Positions 1 through 6,222 of a stretch of 64,000 nt of DNA are shown one piece after another. The position numbers and the translations under genes were made by a program. Source of the DNA: Tautonia plasticadhaerens. GTDB lineage: Bacteria; Planctomycetota; Planctomycetia; Isosphaerales; Isosphaeraceae. Under the pieces are notes generated by a model. It searched no databases and was not told where the DNA came from. It worked only from the letters and a program-made list of their open reading frames with translations. The stretch covers positions 1,488,001 through 1,552,000 of the forward strand of contig NZ_CP036426.1 in NCBI RefSeq assembly GCF_007752535.1. The letters run 5' to 3'. Each line of letters opens with the position of its first letter. Positions within the stretch are counted from its first letter, which is position 1.

Positions 1-3
1 CGG

Positions 4-76
4 TGGTGTGAGCGGGAGTCGAACCCGCAACCCCCAGATCCTCAGTCTGGTGCCCTACCCATTGGGCGATCACACG
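4..76 (-). tRNA. tRNA-Leu-like (anticodon GAG), short variable loop
   Basis: Cloverleaf read on the minus strand, with the anticodon complement at 41-43. The T arm (12-28) and 5-bp anticodon stem are perfect. The variable loop is only 5 nt although the anticodon is a Leu one, and Leu tRNAs are normally class II. Base pair 1-72 is a C-C mismatch; A73; the 3' tail is CCG, so CCA is not encoded. It is the last array member before the window edge. Confidence 0.75.
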
Positions 77-214
77 CCCGATGCCGCCCCGGTTCAGATC
101 CCATGCACGGGACACACCTCCCCGATCTCCCCGGGGGAGAGGAGGGTGCGCCGCTGGCCTGACGGCATCGGCCGCTTGCTTGAAAGCGATTGGGGATGAT
201 CATGGATCCCCGAG

Positions 215-285
215 AGACGCCGGTGGGAGTCGAACCCACTTCGACCGGGTTGCAGCCGGTTGCCTGGCCGTCTGGCTCCAGCGTC
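215..285 (-). tRNA. tRNA-Cys(GCA)
   Basis: Anticodon complement at 251-253, loop CTGCAAC, 7-bp acceptor stem with one G-U pair. U73, the cysteine identity base, is present. Position 8 is G instead of U. No encoded CCA. Confidence 0.9.
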
Positions 286-301
286 GATGGTCCGCGAGGG
301 A

Positions 302-372
302 TGTCCCCGCCAGGAGTCGAACCTGGCCCTCGACCTTCGCACGGTCGCGTGCCTCCCTCACACTCCGGGGAC
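302..372 (-). tRNA. tRNA-Arg(GCG)
   Basis: Anticodon complement at 338-340. The acceptor stem is perfect (303-309 with 366-372) and the T arm is 310-326. The D loop is short and lacks A14, and position 8 is G. A73. A G34 anticodon for CGC is unusual, because bacteria normally use ICG (gene ACG) for this codon. Confidence 0.8.
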
Positions 373-390
373 GGGATGGGTCGACCGCAG

Positions 391-462
391 TGCCCTCGCC
401 AGGAGTCGAACCTGGCCCTCGACCTTCGGAGGGTCGCGTGCCGTCCGACACACCCCGAGGGC
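391..462 (-). tRNA. tRNA-Arg(CCG)
   Basis: Anticodon complement at 427-429, acceptor 392-398 with 456-462, T arm 399-415 identical to the neighbouring Arg(GCG). This suggests the two Arg genes share an origin. G8, A73, no encoded CCA. Confidence 0.85.
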
Positions 463-483
463 AACGATCGATCGTCGGATCAG

Positions 484-553
484 CAGGGGCGCAAGGATTC
501 GAACCCTGTGGACGGGCTTTGGAGGCCCGCTGCTCTCCCAGGAGCACGCCCCT
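484..553 (-). tRNA. tRNA-Trp(CCA)
   Basis: Anticodon complement at 520-522, loop CTCCAAA, perfect acceptor stem. G73 matches bacterial Trp identity. U8 present. The tail reads CTG rather than CCA. Confidence 0.92.
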
Positions 554-575
554 GTCTGCTGCTTCGATCAGCAAG

Positions 576-647
576 GGTGTCCGACGGGATTCGAACCCGC
601 CCTTCGAGGCCCACAACCTCGGGTGCTGCCGCTACACCACGGACACC
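576..647 (-). tRNA. tRNA-His(GTG)
   Basis: Anticodon complement at 612-614, loop TTGTGGG with normal U33. The extra 5' G(-1) at 647 faces C73 at 576, the histidine hallmark. The acceptor stem is perfect. Confidence 0.93.
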
Positions 648-672
648 CTCAACCGTTCGGCCAATCCGACAG

Positions 673-755
673 CGGAAGGGGAGGGATTCGAACCCCCAAG
701 GCTTGCGCTCGCCCGCCTTCCACGCGGGTCCCGTCGCCGATCGGGTGGCCCTTCC
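673..755 (-). tRNA. tRNA-Ser(GGA)
   Basis: Class II tRNA with a long variable arm between the T arm and the anticodon stem. Anticodon complement at 719-721; acceptor 674-680 with 749-755; G73 as in Ser. Position 8 reads C. Acceptor and T-stem sequences are shared with the Ser(GCT) gene at 874-961. Confidence 0.9.
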
Positions 756-770
756 ATCGAACTCGGCCAG

Positions 771-843
771 TGGGCGGTGCAGGGATCGAACCTGCGACCT
801 CCCGCACGTCACGCGGGCGCTCTCCCGGCTGAGCCAACCGCCC
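771..843 (-). tRNA. tRNA-Val(GAC)
   Basis: Anticodon complement at 808-810, perfect 7-bp acceptor stem, canonical T arm (779-795), U8, A73. One of the most regular members of the array. Confidence 0.92.
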
Positions 844-873
844 TCGGGAACGTCCCCGACCCCTGGGACGCAG

Positions 874-961
874 CGGAAGGGGAGGGATTCGAACCCCCAC
901 GCCCCTCTCGGGGCTCACTCGTTAGCACCGAGGCCCGGCCAGCCGTATCCGGCTCCCTTCC
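874..961 (-). tRNA. tRNA-Ser(GCT)
   Basis: Class II tRNA with a GCCCC/GGGGC variable arm. Anticodon complement at 924-926; pair 27-43 is mismatched. G73; position 8 is A. Confidence 0.87.
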
Positions 962-978
962 TTCGCACTCACCCGCAG

Positions 979-1049
979 TGGACCGCCGGGGAGTCGAACC
1001 CCGATCTCCGGTGTGCAAGGCCGGTGTCTTCCCATTGGACGAGCAGCCC
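979..1049 (-). tRNA. tRNA-Ala(TGC)
   Basis: Anticodon complement at 1015-1017. The acceptor stem contains G3-U70, the alanine identity pair, plus A73. Pair 31-39 is C-A. It is the only array member whose anticodon does not begin with G or C. Confidence 0.88.
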
Positions 1050-1066
1050 ATCACGATTATCGGACA

Positions 1067-1137
1067 AGGTCCGCCCGGGGCTCGAACCCGGACCACCTCC
1101 CTACCGAGGAGGCATGCCGCCATAACACCTGCGGACC
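1067..1137 (-). tRNA. tRNA-Thr(GGT), C33
   Basis: Anticodon complement at 1103-1105, 7-nt loop TCGGTAG. Position 33 is therefore C rather than U. The acceptor and T stems are perfect. Position 8 is A; discriminator U73. Confidence 0.83.
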
Positions 1138-1144
1138 AGCAGAG

Positions 1145-1217
1145 TCGTCCCGGCAGGAGTCGAACCTGCGATCACCCGCATGTGAGGCGGGGGCCCTGGC
1201 CGCTGGACGACGGGACG
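1145..1217 (-). tRNA. tRNA-Val(CAC)
   Basis: Anticodon complement at 1182-1184, loop CTCACAT, perfect acceptor stem, U8, A73. It complements Val(GAC) so that both G- and C-ending valine codons are read. Confidence 0.92.
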
Positions 1218-1303
1218 AAGCGGAGTCGAGCAGTCGGTCGACGAGGGAGGACTCGACGCTGCAATGCACCCGAGCCCCGGCCGGGTCTCGGTCCACCCGA
1301 GAA

Positions 1304-1373
1304 TCCCAGGCCCCGGTAACGATCCGGGCACGCCGGGCTTATGAGACCCGGCCGGGCACCTGCCACGCCTGGT
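1304..1373 (-). tRNA. degenerate tRNA-Met-like (CAT)
   Basis: The anticodon arm carries the standard Met loop CTCATAA (anticodon complement at 1341-1343). Acceptor strands 1305-1311 and 1367-1373 pair except at 1-72 (A-G), reminiscent of the unpaired 1-72 of initiator tRNA. The D arm is reduced to about 10 nt and the T loop reads ATCGTTA instead of TTCRANN. It could be a decaying initiator-like tRNA or a genuinely truncated tRNA. Confidence 0.5.
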
Positions 1374-1393
1374 AAGGATCTCCGATCGAGGAG

Positions 1394-1465
1394 TCGCCCG
1401 TGCGGGACTCGAACCCGCCTCTCCCGGTCGAGGGCCGGGTGTCCTGGCCGATGGACGAACGAGCG
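1394..1465 (-). tRNA. tRNA-Glu(CTC), C33
   Basis: Anticodon complement at 1430-1432, loop CCCTCGA, so C33 and G37. Stems are intact with one G-U pair in the acceptor. U8; A73, where bacterial Glu usually has G73. Confidence 0.83.
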
Positions 1466-1475
1466 ATCTGCGAGG

Positions 1476-1558
1476 TGCGCCGGGACGGAATCGAACCGCC
1501 AACGCCCGGGGGCGGGGCGGGTTACGGCCACCGGGGCTCTCCGGTGCCCGGCCGACGC
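1476..1558 (-). tRNA. tRNA-Tyr(GTA), C33
   Basis: Class II tRNA with a G/C-rich variable arm. Anticodon complement at 1523-1525, loop CCGTAAC with C33. Acceptor 1477-1483 pairs with 1552-1558. Position 8 is C. A73 as expected for Tyr. Confidence 0.82.
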
Positions 1559-1579
1559 ATCAGACGAATCCGGAACAAG

Positions 1580-1654
1580 CGCCCCCGATGGGATTCGAAC
1601 CCATGACCTCCACCGTGACGGGGTGGCGAGCACTCCAGGCTGCTCCACGAAGGC
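1580..1654 (-). tRNA. tRNA-Asp(GTC), C33
   Basis: Anticodon complement at 1617-1619, loop CCGTCAC with C33 where Asp tRNAs have U33. D arm, T arm and U8 are otherwise canonical, and G73 matches Asp identity. Confidence 0.88.
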
Positions 1655-1669
1655 GTGTCGGAAACCGAG

Positions 1670-1743
1670 TGGCCCGAGAGGGATTCGAACCCCCACTCTC
1701 CCGCGTCTGAGGCGGGTGTCGTTGCCAGTTCGCCTACCGGGCC
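1670..1743 (-). tRNA. tRNA-Leu(CAG), short variable loop
   Basis: Anticodon complement at 1707-1709, loop CTCAGAC with normal U33. The D arm has the wide GGC...AACTGGC form typical of Leu tRNAs, and A73 is present. The variable region is only 5 nt instead of the long class II arm. Confidence 0.82.
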
Positions 1744-1780
1744 TGCGGTTGATTGCAGCGTCCCCGTTCATTCCTCGAAG

Positions 1781-1852
1781 ATCGGGGAGGAGGGCTCGAA
1801 CCTCCACGACCGGCCTCAGAAGCCGGAGGCCTACCGATTCGCCGATCCCCGA
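1781..1852 (-). tRNA. tRNA-Gln(CTG)
   Basis: Anticodon complement at 1817-1819, loop TTCTGAG. U1-A72 is the Gln identity pair. U8 present; discriminator U73. Confidence 0.9.
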
Positions 1853-1853
1853 G

Positions 1854-1925
1854 CGTGCCCCGCGGGAGTCAAACCCGCCTGTCCGGCGTGGGGGGCCGGT
1901 GCCTGTGCCGATCGGCCAGGGACAC
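1854..1925 (-). tRNA. tRNA-Gly(CCC), C33
   Basis: Anticodon complement at 1890-1892, loop CCCCCAC with C33. The T loop has an A variant (TTTGACT in tRNA sense). G73 is unlike the usual U73 of Gly. It begins one base after the Gln gene. Confidence 0.8.
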
Positions 1926-1938
1926 GTCTCGCAAGAGG

Positions 1939-2022
1939 CGGAAGGAGAGGGATTCGAACCCCCAAGGCTCATCGCTCGGCCGCGTTCGAGGCGGCTGCCG
2001 TCGCCGATCGGCGTGTCCTTCC
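1939..2022 (-). tRNA. tRNA-Ser(CGA)
   Basis: Class II tRNA with a long variable arm. Anticodon complement at 1986-1988; perfect acceptor stem 1940-1946 with 2016-2022; G73; position 8 is C. It is the third Ser isoacceptor in the array. Confidence 0.9.
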
Positions 2023-2028
2023 GTCGAG

Positions 2029-2103
2029 CACTGGCGGCAGGAATCGAACCTGCGACCCTCCGGTTAACGGCCGGACGCCCGTACCAGCACAGGCCCCACC
2101 AGT
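2029..2103 (-). tRNA. tRNA-Asn(GTT), C33
   Basis: Anticodon complement at 2066-2068, loop CCGTTAA with C33. Acceptor 2030-2036 pairs with 2097-2103. G73 fits Asn; position 8 is G. Confidence 0.85.
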
Positions 2104-2128
2104 GTGAATGTCCCGATCATTCGGGAAG

Positions 2129-2202
2129 TCGGGGCGGCCGGATTCGAACCGGCGCTCTCCTGGACCCGAACCAGGCGGATTCCCAGCCTTTCCCACGCCC
2201 CG
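2129..2202 (-). tRNA. tRNA-Pro(CGG)
   Basis: Anticodon complement at 2166-2168, loop TTCGGGT, perfect acceptor stem, U8, A73. Regular structure. Confidence 0.93.
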
Positions 2203-2210
2203 ATCGTCGA

Positions 2211-2281
2211 AGTGCCCAGCGGGAGTCGAACCCGCACATCCGCCATGGCAAGGCGGTAGGCTTCCCCTACATCATGGGCAC
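2211..2281 (-). tRNA. tRNA-Gly(GCC)
   Basis: Anticodon complement at 2247-2249, loop TTGCCAT, perfect acceptor stem, U8, and U73 as expected for Gly. Confidence 0.93.
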
Positions 2282-2314
2282 GATGATCGATCGCCGGATT
2301 GTCAAAGAGCCGAG

Positions 2315-2386
2315 GGCACCGGGTGGGACTCGAACCCACGCCACCGCCGTACGGGGGCGGTGTCCTTGCCGCTGGACCACCAGTGC
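2315..2386 (-). tRNA. tRNA-Thr(CGT), C33
   Basis: Anticodon complement at 2351-2353, loop CCCGTAC with C33. Acceptor 2316-2322 pairs with 2380-2386. U8; C73. Confidence 0.85.
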
Positions 2387-2395
2387 AGGTGTCGA

Positions 2396-2468
2396 TGGGA
2401 CCAGAGGGGCTCGAACCCTCACGTCGCCGGTTAAGAGCCGGGCATGCTGCCGCTCGCATCCTGGTCCC
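2396..2468 (-). tRNA. tRNA-Lys(CTT)
   Basis: Anticodon complement at 2433-2435, loop CTCTTAA, perfect acceptor stem. Pair 27-43 is C-C. Position 8 is G; A73. Confidence 0.88.
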
Positions 2469-2491
2469 GAGTGATCGAGGTTTCATGTAAG

Positions 2492-2562
2492 TCGGACCTG
2501 AAGGACTCGAACCTCCGCCTTGCGGTGATCGGCCGCGTGTTCTGCCGCTGAACCAAGGGCCG
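2492..2562 (-). tRNA. tRNA-Ile(GAT), C33
   Basis: Anticodon complement at 2528-2530, loop CCGATCA, so C33 and a pyrimidine at 37. Mismatches occur at 4-69 and 27-43. The D arm, T arm, U8 and A73 are regular. Confidence 0.8.
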
Positions 2563-2591
2563 GACGGACGGCGACCGGTCGGCCGTCCGAG

Positions 2592-2663
2592 TGGGTCGGG
2601 TGGCGCTCGAATCCACGTCTGCGGTGTTTCAGGCCGCCGCTAAACCATCTCAGCTACCGACCC
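2592..2663 (-). tRNA. tRNA-Phe(GAA)
   Basis: Anticodon complement at 2628-2630, loop CTGAAAC, perfect acceptor stem (2593-2599 with 2657-2663), U8, A73. It is the first gene of the array in the direction of transcription. Confidence 0.9.
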
Positions 2664-2999
2664 GTCGCGGGGAAACGAGAGCGGCCTGGTCGTCCTGGGG
2701 ACGACCGGGCCGCTGCGATGGCTCGCAAGATCGGCGATCGATCGTCAGAGCAGCAGGGGGCGGACGGGCATCGAGGACGGGGCGGGACAACTCCCGGTCC
2801 GACCCTCGGCCCTCGTTCCATCTCGGTTGGCCTGCAAAAACCACGACATCGCTGCCCCGCTCCCTCGGCCGTGACCCGGGAGGCGCCGGGCCACCCGGCC
2901 CGATCGCCCGCCCTCATCCCCGTCGTACAAACCCTAGACGGCGACCCCTCGCGAGATGTTCGCGCCACTCGCGATTTTCCCCGGTCCTGGCTCGTCCCA
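2664..2999. other. intergenic region ahead of the tRNA array
   Basis: No supported gene. It separates the HtrA gene from the array, both transcribed leftward. It holds the hairpin at 2680-2714 and must contain any array-specific promoter, but no clear -35/-10 pair was recognised. Confidence 0.5.
2680..2714 (-). terminator. 16-bp hairpin between HtrA gene and tRNA array
   Basis: Arms 2680-2695 and 2699-2714 pair over 16 bp with one wobble and a 3-nt loop. On the minus strand it is followed by CTCGTTTCC, a weak T tract. It may end the htrA transcript or act as a processing signal 17 nt before the first tRNA. Confidence 0.55.
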
Positions 3000-4208
3000 T
3001 CAGCGAATGATCGTGCGACCCAGCGGGACCTCGATCTCCTCGGAGCCGCCATTGCGGAGGACGGTCACGGTGATCGTCTCCCCCGGCGCGTGCGATTCGA
3101 CCTCGGTGAGCATCTCGCTGACGCTCTCCACCCGGATGCCGTCGATGGCCCGGATGACGTCGGCGGAGTCGGGGTCGATCCGGGCCCGGACGAACGGCCC
3201 TTCCCGGACGTATCGCACGCGGAGCGGGCGGATCCCGGCGCGATCGGCCGGGCCTCCAGGCTCGACGCCCAGCACGAGCAGCCCCTGGTCGAGCGAGTAG
3301 ACCCGGCTGATGCCCAGCGTCGCCCGCTCGACGAAGCCCTGCTCGACGAGCGGCCGGAGGACGCGCTTGATCATGGTGATCGGCACGGCGAAGCCGATAC
3401 CGGCCGACTGGCCGACCTTGCTGTAGATCGCCGTGGTCATGCCGATGACCTCGCCCCGGGCGTTGAGCAGCGGGCCCCCGGAATTCCCCGGGTTGATCGA
3501 GGCGTCGGTCTGGATCACGCCCCGGATCATCCGGCCGTTCTGTGCCTCCAGCGAGCGGTCCAGGCTGCTGACGATGCCGGTCGTCAGGGTCCTCTCCAGG
3601 CCGAACGGGTTGCCCAGGGCCAACACCTTCTGGCCGACCCTCAGATCCGAGCTTTCCCCCAGGACCACCGGGAACAGCGTCTCCGCCGGCGCGGAGACCC
3701 GGATGACCGCGACGTCGTTGCTGGGGTCGGTCCCCACGACACGGGCGTCGAGCACCGAGCCGTCGAAGAGGCCCACCTGCACCACGTCGGCCCCCTCGAC
3801 GACGTGGTGATTGGTGAGGATGTATCCGTCGTCGTTGATGACGAACCCGGAGCCCGACCCGGAGACCTCGGCGTCCTGGAACAGCCCCCGGACGGTGGCC
3901 GAGGTCGAGATGTTCACCACCGCGCGATTCACGGACTCATAGACGCCGATGTTGTTCAGCTCGTCCGCATTCCCGCCCACATCGACGATCCCGGGCCGAT
4001 CGACGGGAGCTGGGGCCTCGGGGGAGCGGCCCTCAGGGGGGCTCGACGGGAGGGGAGGCCGGGCCGCCTCCCGGAAGATCGGCCCGTCCGAGGCGCTCCG
4101 GCCGTCCCTCCCGTTGAAGACGAAGGCCGCGACGATCAGCGTGAGGACCATCGTGACCACATGGGGACCGATCACCCCCAGGAAGTTCCGAGTTCGGGTG
4201 CCTTGCAT
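3000..4208 (-). CDS. membrane-anchored HtrA/DegP-family serine protease with PDZ domain
   Basis: The 402-residue product has an N-terminal membrane anchor (about 13-31) and a Pro-rich linker (45-75). A trypsin-like domain follows with the full HtrA triad: His135 in TNHHV, Asp165 in NDVAV and Ser243 in NPGNSGG. A C-terminal PDZ domain (about 285-390) comes last. The family degrades or refolds damaged envelope proteins. The ATG at 4208 is chosen because AAGGA lies just upstream and the anchor follows directly; the frame is open further upstream, but that part is not protein-like. The gene is divergent from the MFS transporter and upstream of the tRNA array on the same strand. Confidence 0.93.
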   Translation of the reverse strand: MQGTRTRNFLGVIGPHVVTMVLTLIVAAFVFNGRDGRSASDGPIFREAARPPLPSSPPEGRSPEAPAPVDRPGIVDVGGNADELNNIGVYESVNRAVVNISTSATVRGLFQDAEVSGSGSGFVINDDGYILTNHHVVEGADVVQVGLFDGSVLDARVVGTDPSNDVAVIRVSAPAETLFPVVLGESSDLRVGQKVLALGNPFGLERTLTTGIVSSLDRSLEAQNGRMIRGVIQTDASINPGNSGGPLLNARGEVIGMTTAIYSKVGQSAGIGFAVPITMIKRVLRPLVEQGFVERATLGISRVYSLDQGLLVLGVEPGGPADRAGIRPLRVRYVREGPFVRARIDPDSADVIRAIDGIRVESVSEMLTEVESHAPGETITVTVLRNGGSEEIEVPLGRTIIR

Positions 4209-4583
4209 GATCCTTGTCCAGGTTCGGGCGATCGACCGGTCCGGCCGGGGGCCAGGCCTCGTCCGCCGGGTCGAGGTCAGGTTCGAGCCGAGCGACTCTC
4301 TCCGGTCGGGATCGAGGCAAATCGACCCCATTTCGCGAGTGTATGTCAGACTCCCAGGGGCGCCCATCCCGGCCGGGGCCCGGACACGTCCGGAACGGAT
4401 CCGGTCCCGGTGGCCGGCCTTTGGCACTCGAGGTTGCGATCCCGACAGGTTCCCTGTCGAGGAGGCGGCTCTGGAGCGGCCTGCAGTCCCACTGGAAGCG
4501 TCCTCAACGATCCCGTAGCATCTTCGTTTCTCGGGGGCCGTCCCGGTCGCGGCCGGCCCCCCCGTCCGAGGAGGGGCCGACTC
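4209..4583. promoter_or_regulatory. divergent intergenic region, HtrA / MFS
   Basis: This 375-bp region must hold promoters for both flanking genes. A small perfect dyad, GACAGG-ttc-CCTGTC, lies at 4444-4458. No convincing sigma-70 or sigma-54 promoter was found (see rejected items). GAGGAGGGG at 4568-4576 is the ribosome binding site of the MFS gene. Confidence 0.4.
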
Positions 4584-6071
4584 GTGGCAGATCTCGAAGT
4601 TCCGTCCGGACCGGCGCCCGAGCGGCGACCCGAGGGCCCCCCGCCGGGTGGCCCGATCGCGACGACCCTGACCCGGGTGGCGGTCACCACCTTCGCCGTC
4701 CTATTCACCATCCACCTGCTCGATTATCTCGATCGTTGGGCCCTGGCCGGCGTCCTGAAGCGGGTCCAGGTCGACCTGGGGATGAGCGACGGCCAGGCGG
4801 GGTCCCTGAACTTCTACTTCCTGCTGACCTTCAGCCTGATCAGCCCGATCATGGGTTTCGCCGGCGACCGGCTCCGCCGCACCTGGCTGCTGGCCGGCGG
4901 GGTCGGGCTCTGGAGCCTGGCGACCGTCGGCACCGGCCTGGTGCGGAGTTACGGTGAGCTGACCGTCGCCCGGAGCCTCCTCGGCATCGGCGAGGCGACT
5001 TACGGCGTGCTCGCGCCGACGATCCTGGCCGACCTGTTCCGCCGCGAATCGCGTGCCCGGGCCATGGCGGCGTTCTACCTGGCGATGCCGCTCGGCTACG
5101 CGATGGGAGTCTTCGGCGCGGCCTGGATCGCCACCAACAGCCCCGACTGGCTCGCCGGCACCGGGCTGGAACGCTGGGCCGGCTGGCGGATGGCGTTTTT
5201 CATCGTCGGCGGGCCCGGCCTGCTCGCCGCCTTCTTCTGCCTGTTCCTGCCCGAGCCGACCCGGGGCGCCAGCGAGGACATCGACCCCGAGCGGGCCCGC
5301 GCCGCCGAGGGCGTCCGGCCGACGAAGGAAGACTACGCCGACCTCGCTGTCAATTCCTCTTACACCTACTGCGTCTTCGGCCAGGCGACGTTCACCTTCG
5401 CCTTCGGCGGCCTGGCGTACTGGCTCCCCTCATACCTTGATCGGGTGAAGGGGTTCGGTAGCGAGCGGGCCGCGCTGGTCGTGGGCCTCAGCGGCGGGCT
5501 CTCGGCGATCATCGGGATGACCCTGGGCGGTTGGCTCGCCGACAAGCTCTCGAAGACCAACCCCCGGGCCCTGTTCCTGGTGCCCGGCCTGTCGATGATC
5601 CTGGCGGTCCCGTTCGTCATCGCCACCGTCTTCGCCCGGTCCGACGCGTTCATCATCGGCTCGATGTTCCTGGCGATGACCTTGATGCTGATGAACACGG
5701 GGCCCTGCAGCGCGGTGATCGCCAACGTGGTGACCCCGAACATGAGGGGCGTGGCCTTCGCGGTGTCGATCTTCTTCATCCACGTGCTCGGCGACCTCTG
5801 GTCCCCCTGGCTGATGGGGCTGGCCTCCGACTACCTCGGCCACCCCGAGGTCATGGCCTCCTGGATCGGCGAGCGGCTCCAGGCGATCGGCGCCGAGCCG
5901 GTCGAGCAGGAGGACGGCTCCTACCGCAACCTCACCGCGGGGATGCTCGTGGTCGTCCCGGCGATCCTGCTCGGCGGCTGTGTCCTGCTGGCCGGGGCCC
6001 GGCACCTGCCCCGGGAGATGGCCCTGATGCTGGCCAAGCTCCGGTCGTCCGCGACGGCCCGGGGGAAGTGA
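4584..6071 (+). CDS. MFS transporter, Spinster-like subfamily
   Basis: A 495-residue protein with about 12 hydrophobic segments. The first helix carries the [21 protein letters not shown] signature seen in Spinster-type major facilitators, and [13 protein letters not shown] gives the loop 2-3 MFS motif. Such proteins move lipids or small organic molecules across the inner membrane; the substrate here is unknown. The GTG start at 4584 is preceded by GAGGAGGGG with 7-nt spacing and gives the expected short cytoplasmic N-terminus. The same frame stays open far upstream, antisense to the protease, but that part is not transporter-like. Confidence 0.88.
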   Translation: MADLEVPSGPAPERRPEGPPPGGPIATTLTRVAVTTFAVLFTIHLLDYLDRWALAGVLKRVQVDLGMSDGQAGSLNFYFLLTFSLISPIMGFAGDRLRRTWLLAGGVGLWSLATVGTGLVRSYGELTVARSLLGIGEATYGVLAPTILADLFRRESRARAMAAFYLAMPLGYAMGVFGAAWIATNSPDWLAGTGLERWAGWRMAFFIVGGPGLLAAFFCLFLPEPTRGASEDIDPERARAAEGVRPTKEDYADLAVNSSYTYCVFGQATFTFAFGGLAYWLPSYLDRVKGFGSERAALVVGLSGGLSAIIGMTLGGWLADKLSKTNPRALFLVPGLSMILAVPFVIATVFARSDAFIIGSMFLAMTLMLMNTGPCSAVIANVVTPNMRGVAFAVSIFFIHVLGDLWSPWLMGLASDYLGHPEVMASWIGERLQAIGAEPVEQEDGSYRNLTAGMLVVVPAILLGGCVLLAGARHLPREMALMLAKLRSSATARGK

Positions 6072-6222
6072 GCGTCACGGGCCGCTCAAGGCGGGAAGCC
6101 CGTCCCGTCGTCGTGGTATATTCGGGATCGTGGCTCGCGGCCCGGGGCCCTTCGGTGCGAGGAGTCATCGCCCCGGGGCCGACCGCGAGCGATCGCCCGA
6201 CCCGCAACGGAGCCCGAAGTTC

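Noticed and set aside
77-214. Possible extra tRNA, Leu(CAA)-like, from a CGCTT...AAGCG stem in the gap before tRNA-Cys.
   Set aside because: The loop would be 6 nt, and no T arm or acceptor stem can be paired with it.
1218-1303. Possible further tRNA between Val(CAC) and the Met-like tRNA.
   Set aside because: Only a short CCGAG/CTCGG hairpin is present; no T loop or anticodon arm in register.
81-2486. Many long open frames on both strands over the tRNA array (for example 81-1319 plus and 1341-2474 plus).
   Set aside because: They repeat tRNA T-arm translations (ESNP, GIRTP-like segments) and follow the cloverleafs; they are artefacts of GC-rich tRNA sequence.
4421-4440. Sigma-54-like promoter TTGGCAC...TTGC upstream of the MFS gene.
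   Set aside because: The GG-to-GC spacing is 11 nt instead of the strict 10, so it is unlikely to be functional.
2718-4583. Very long plus-strand frame upstream of, and continuous with, the MFS gene.
   Set aside because: It is antisense to the HtrA gene, rich in Arg/Asp/Pro/Gly, and lacks transporter features before the GTG at 4584.
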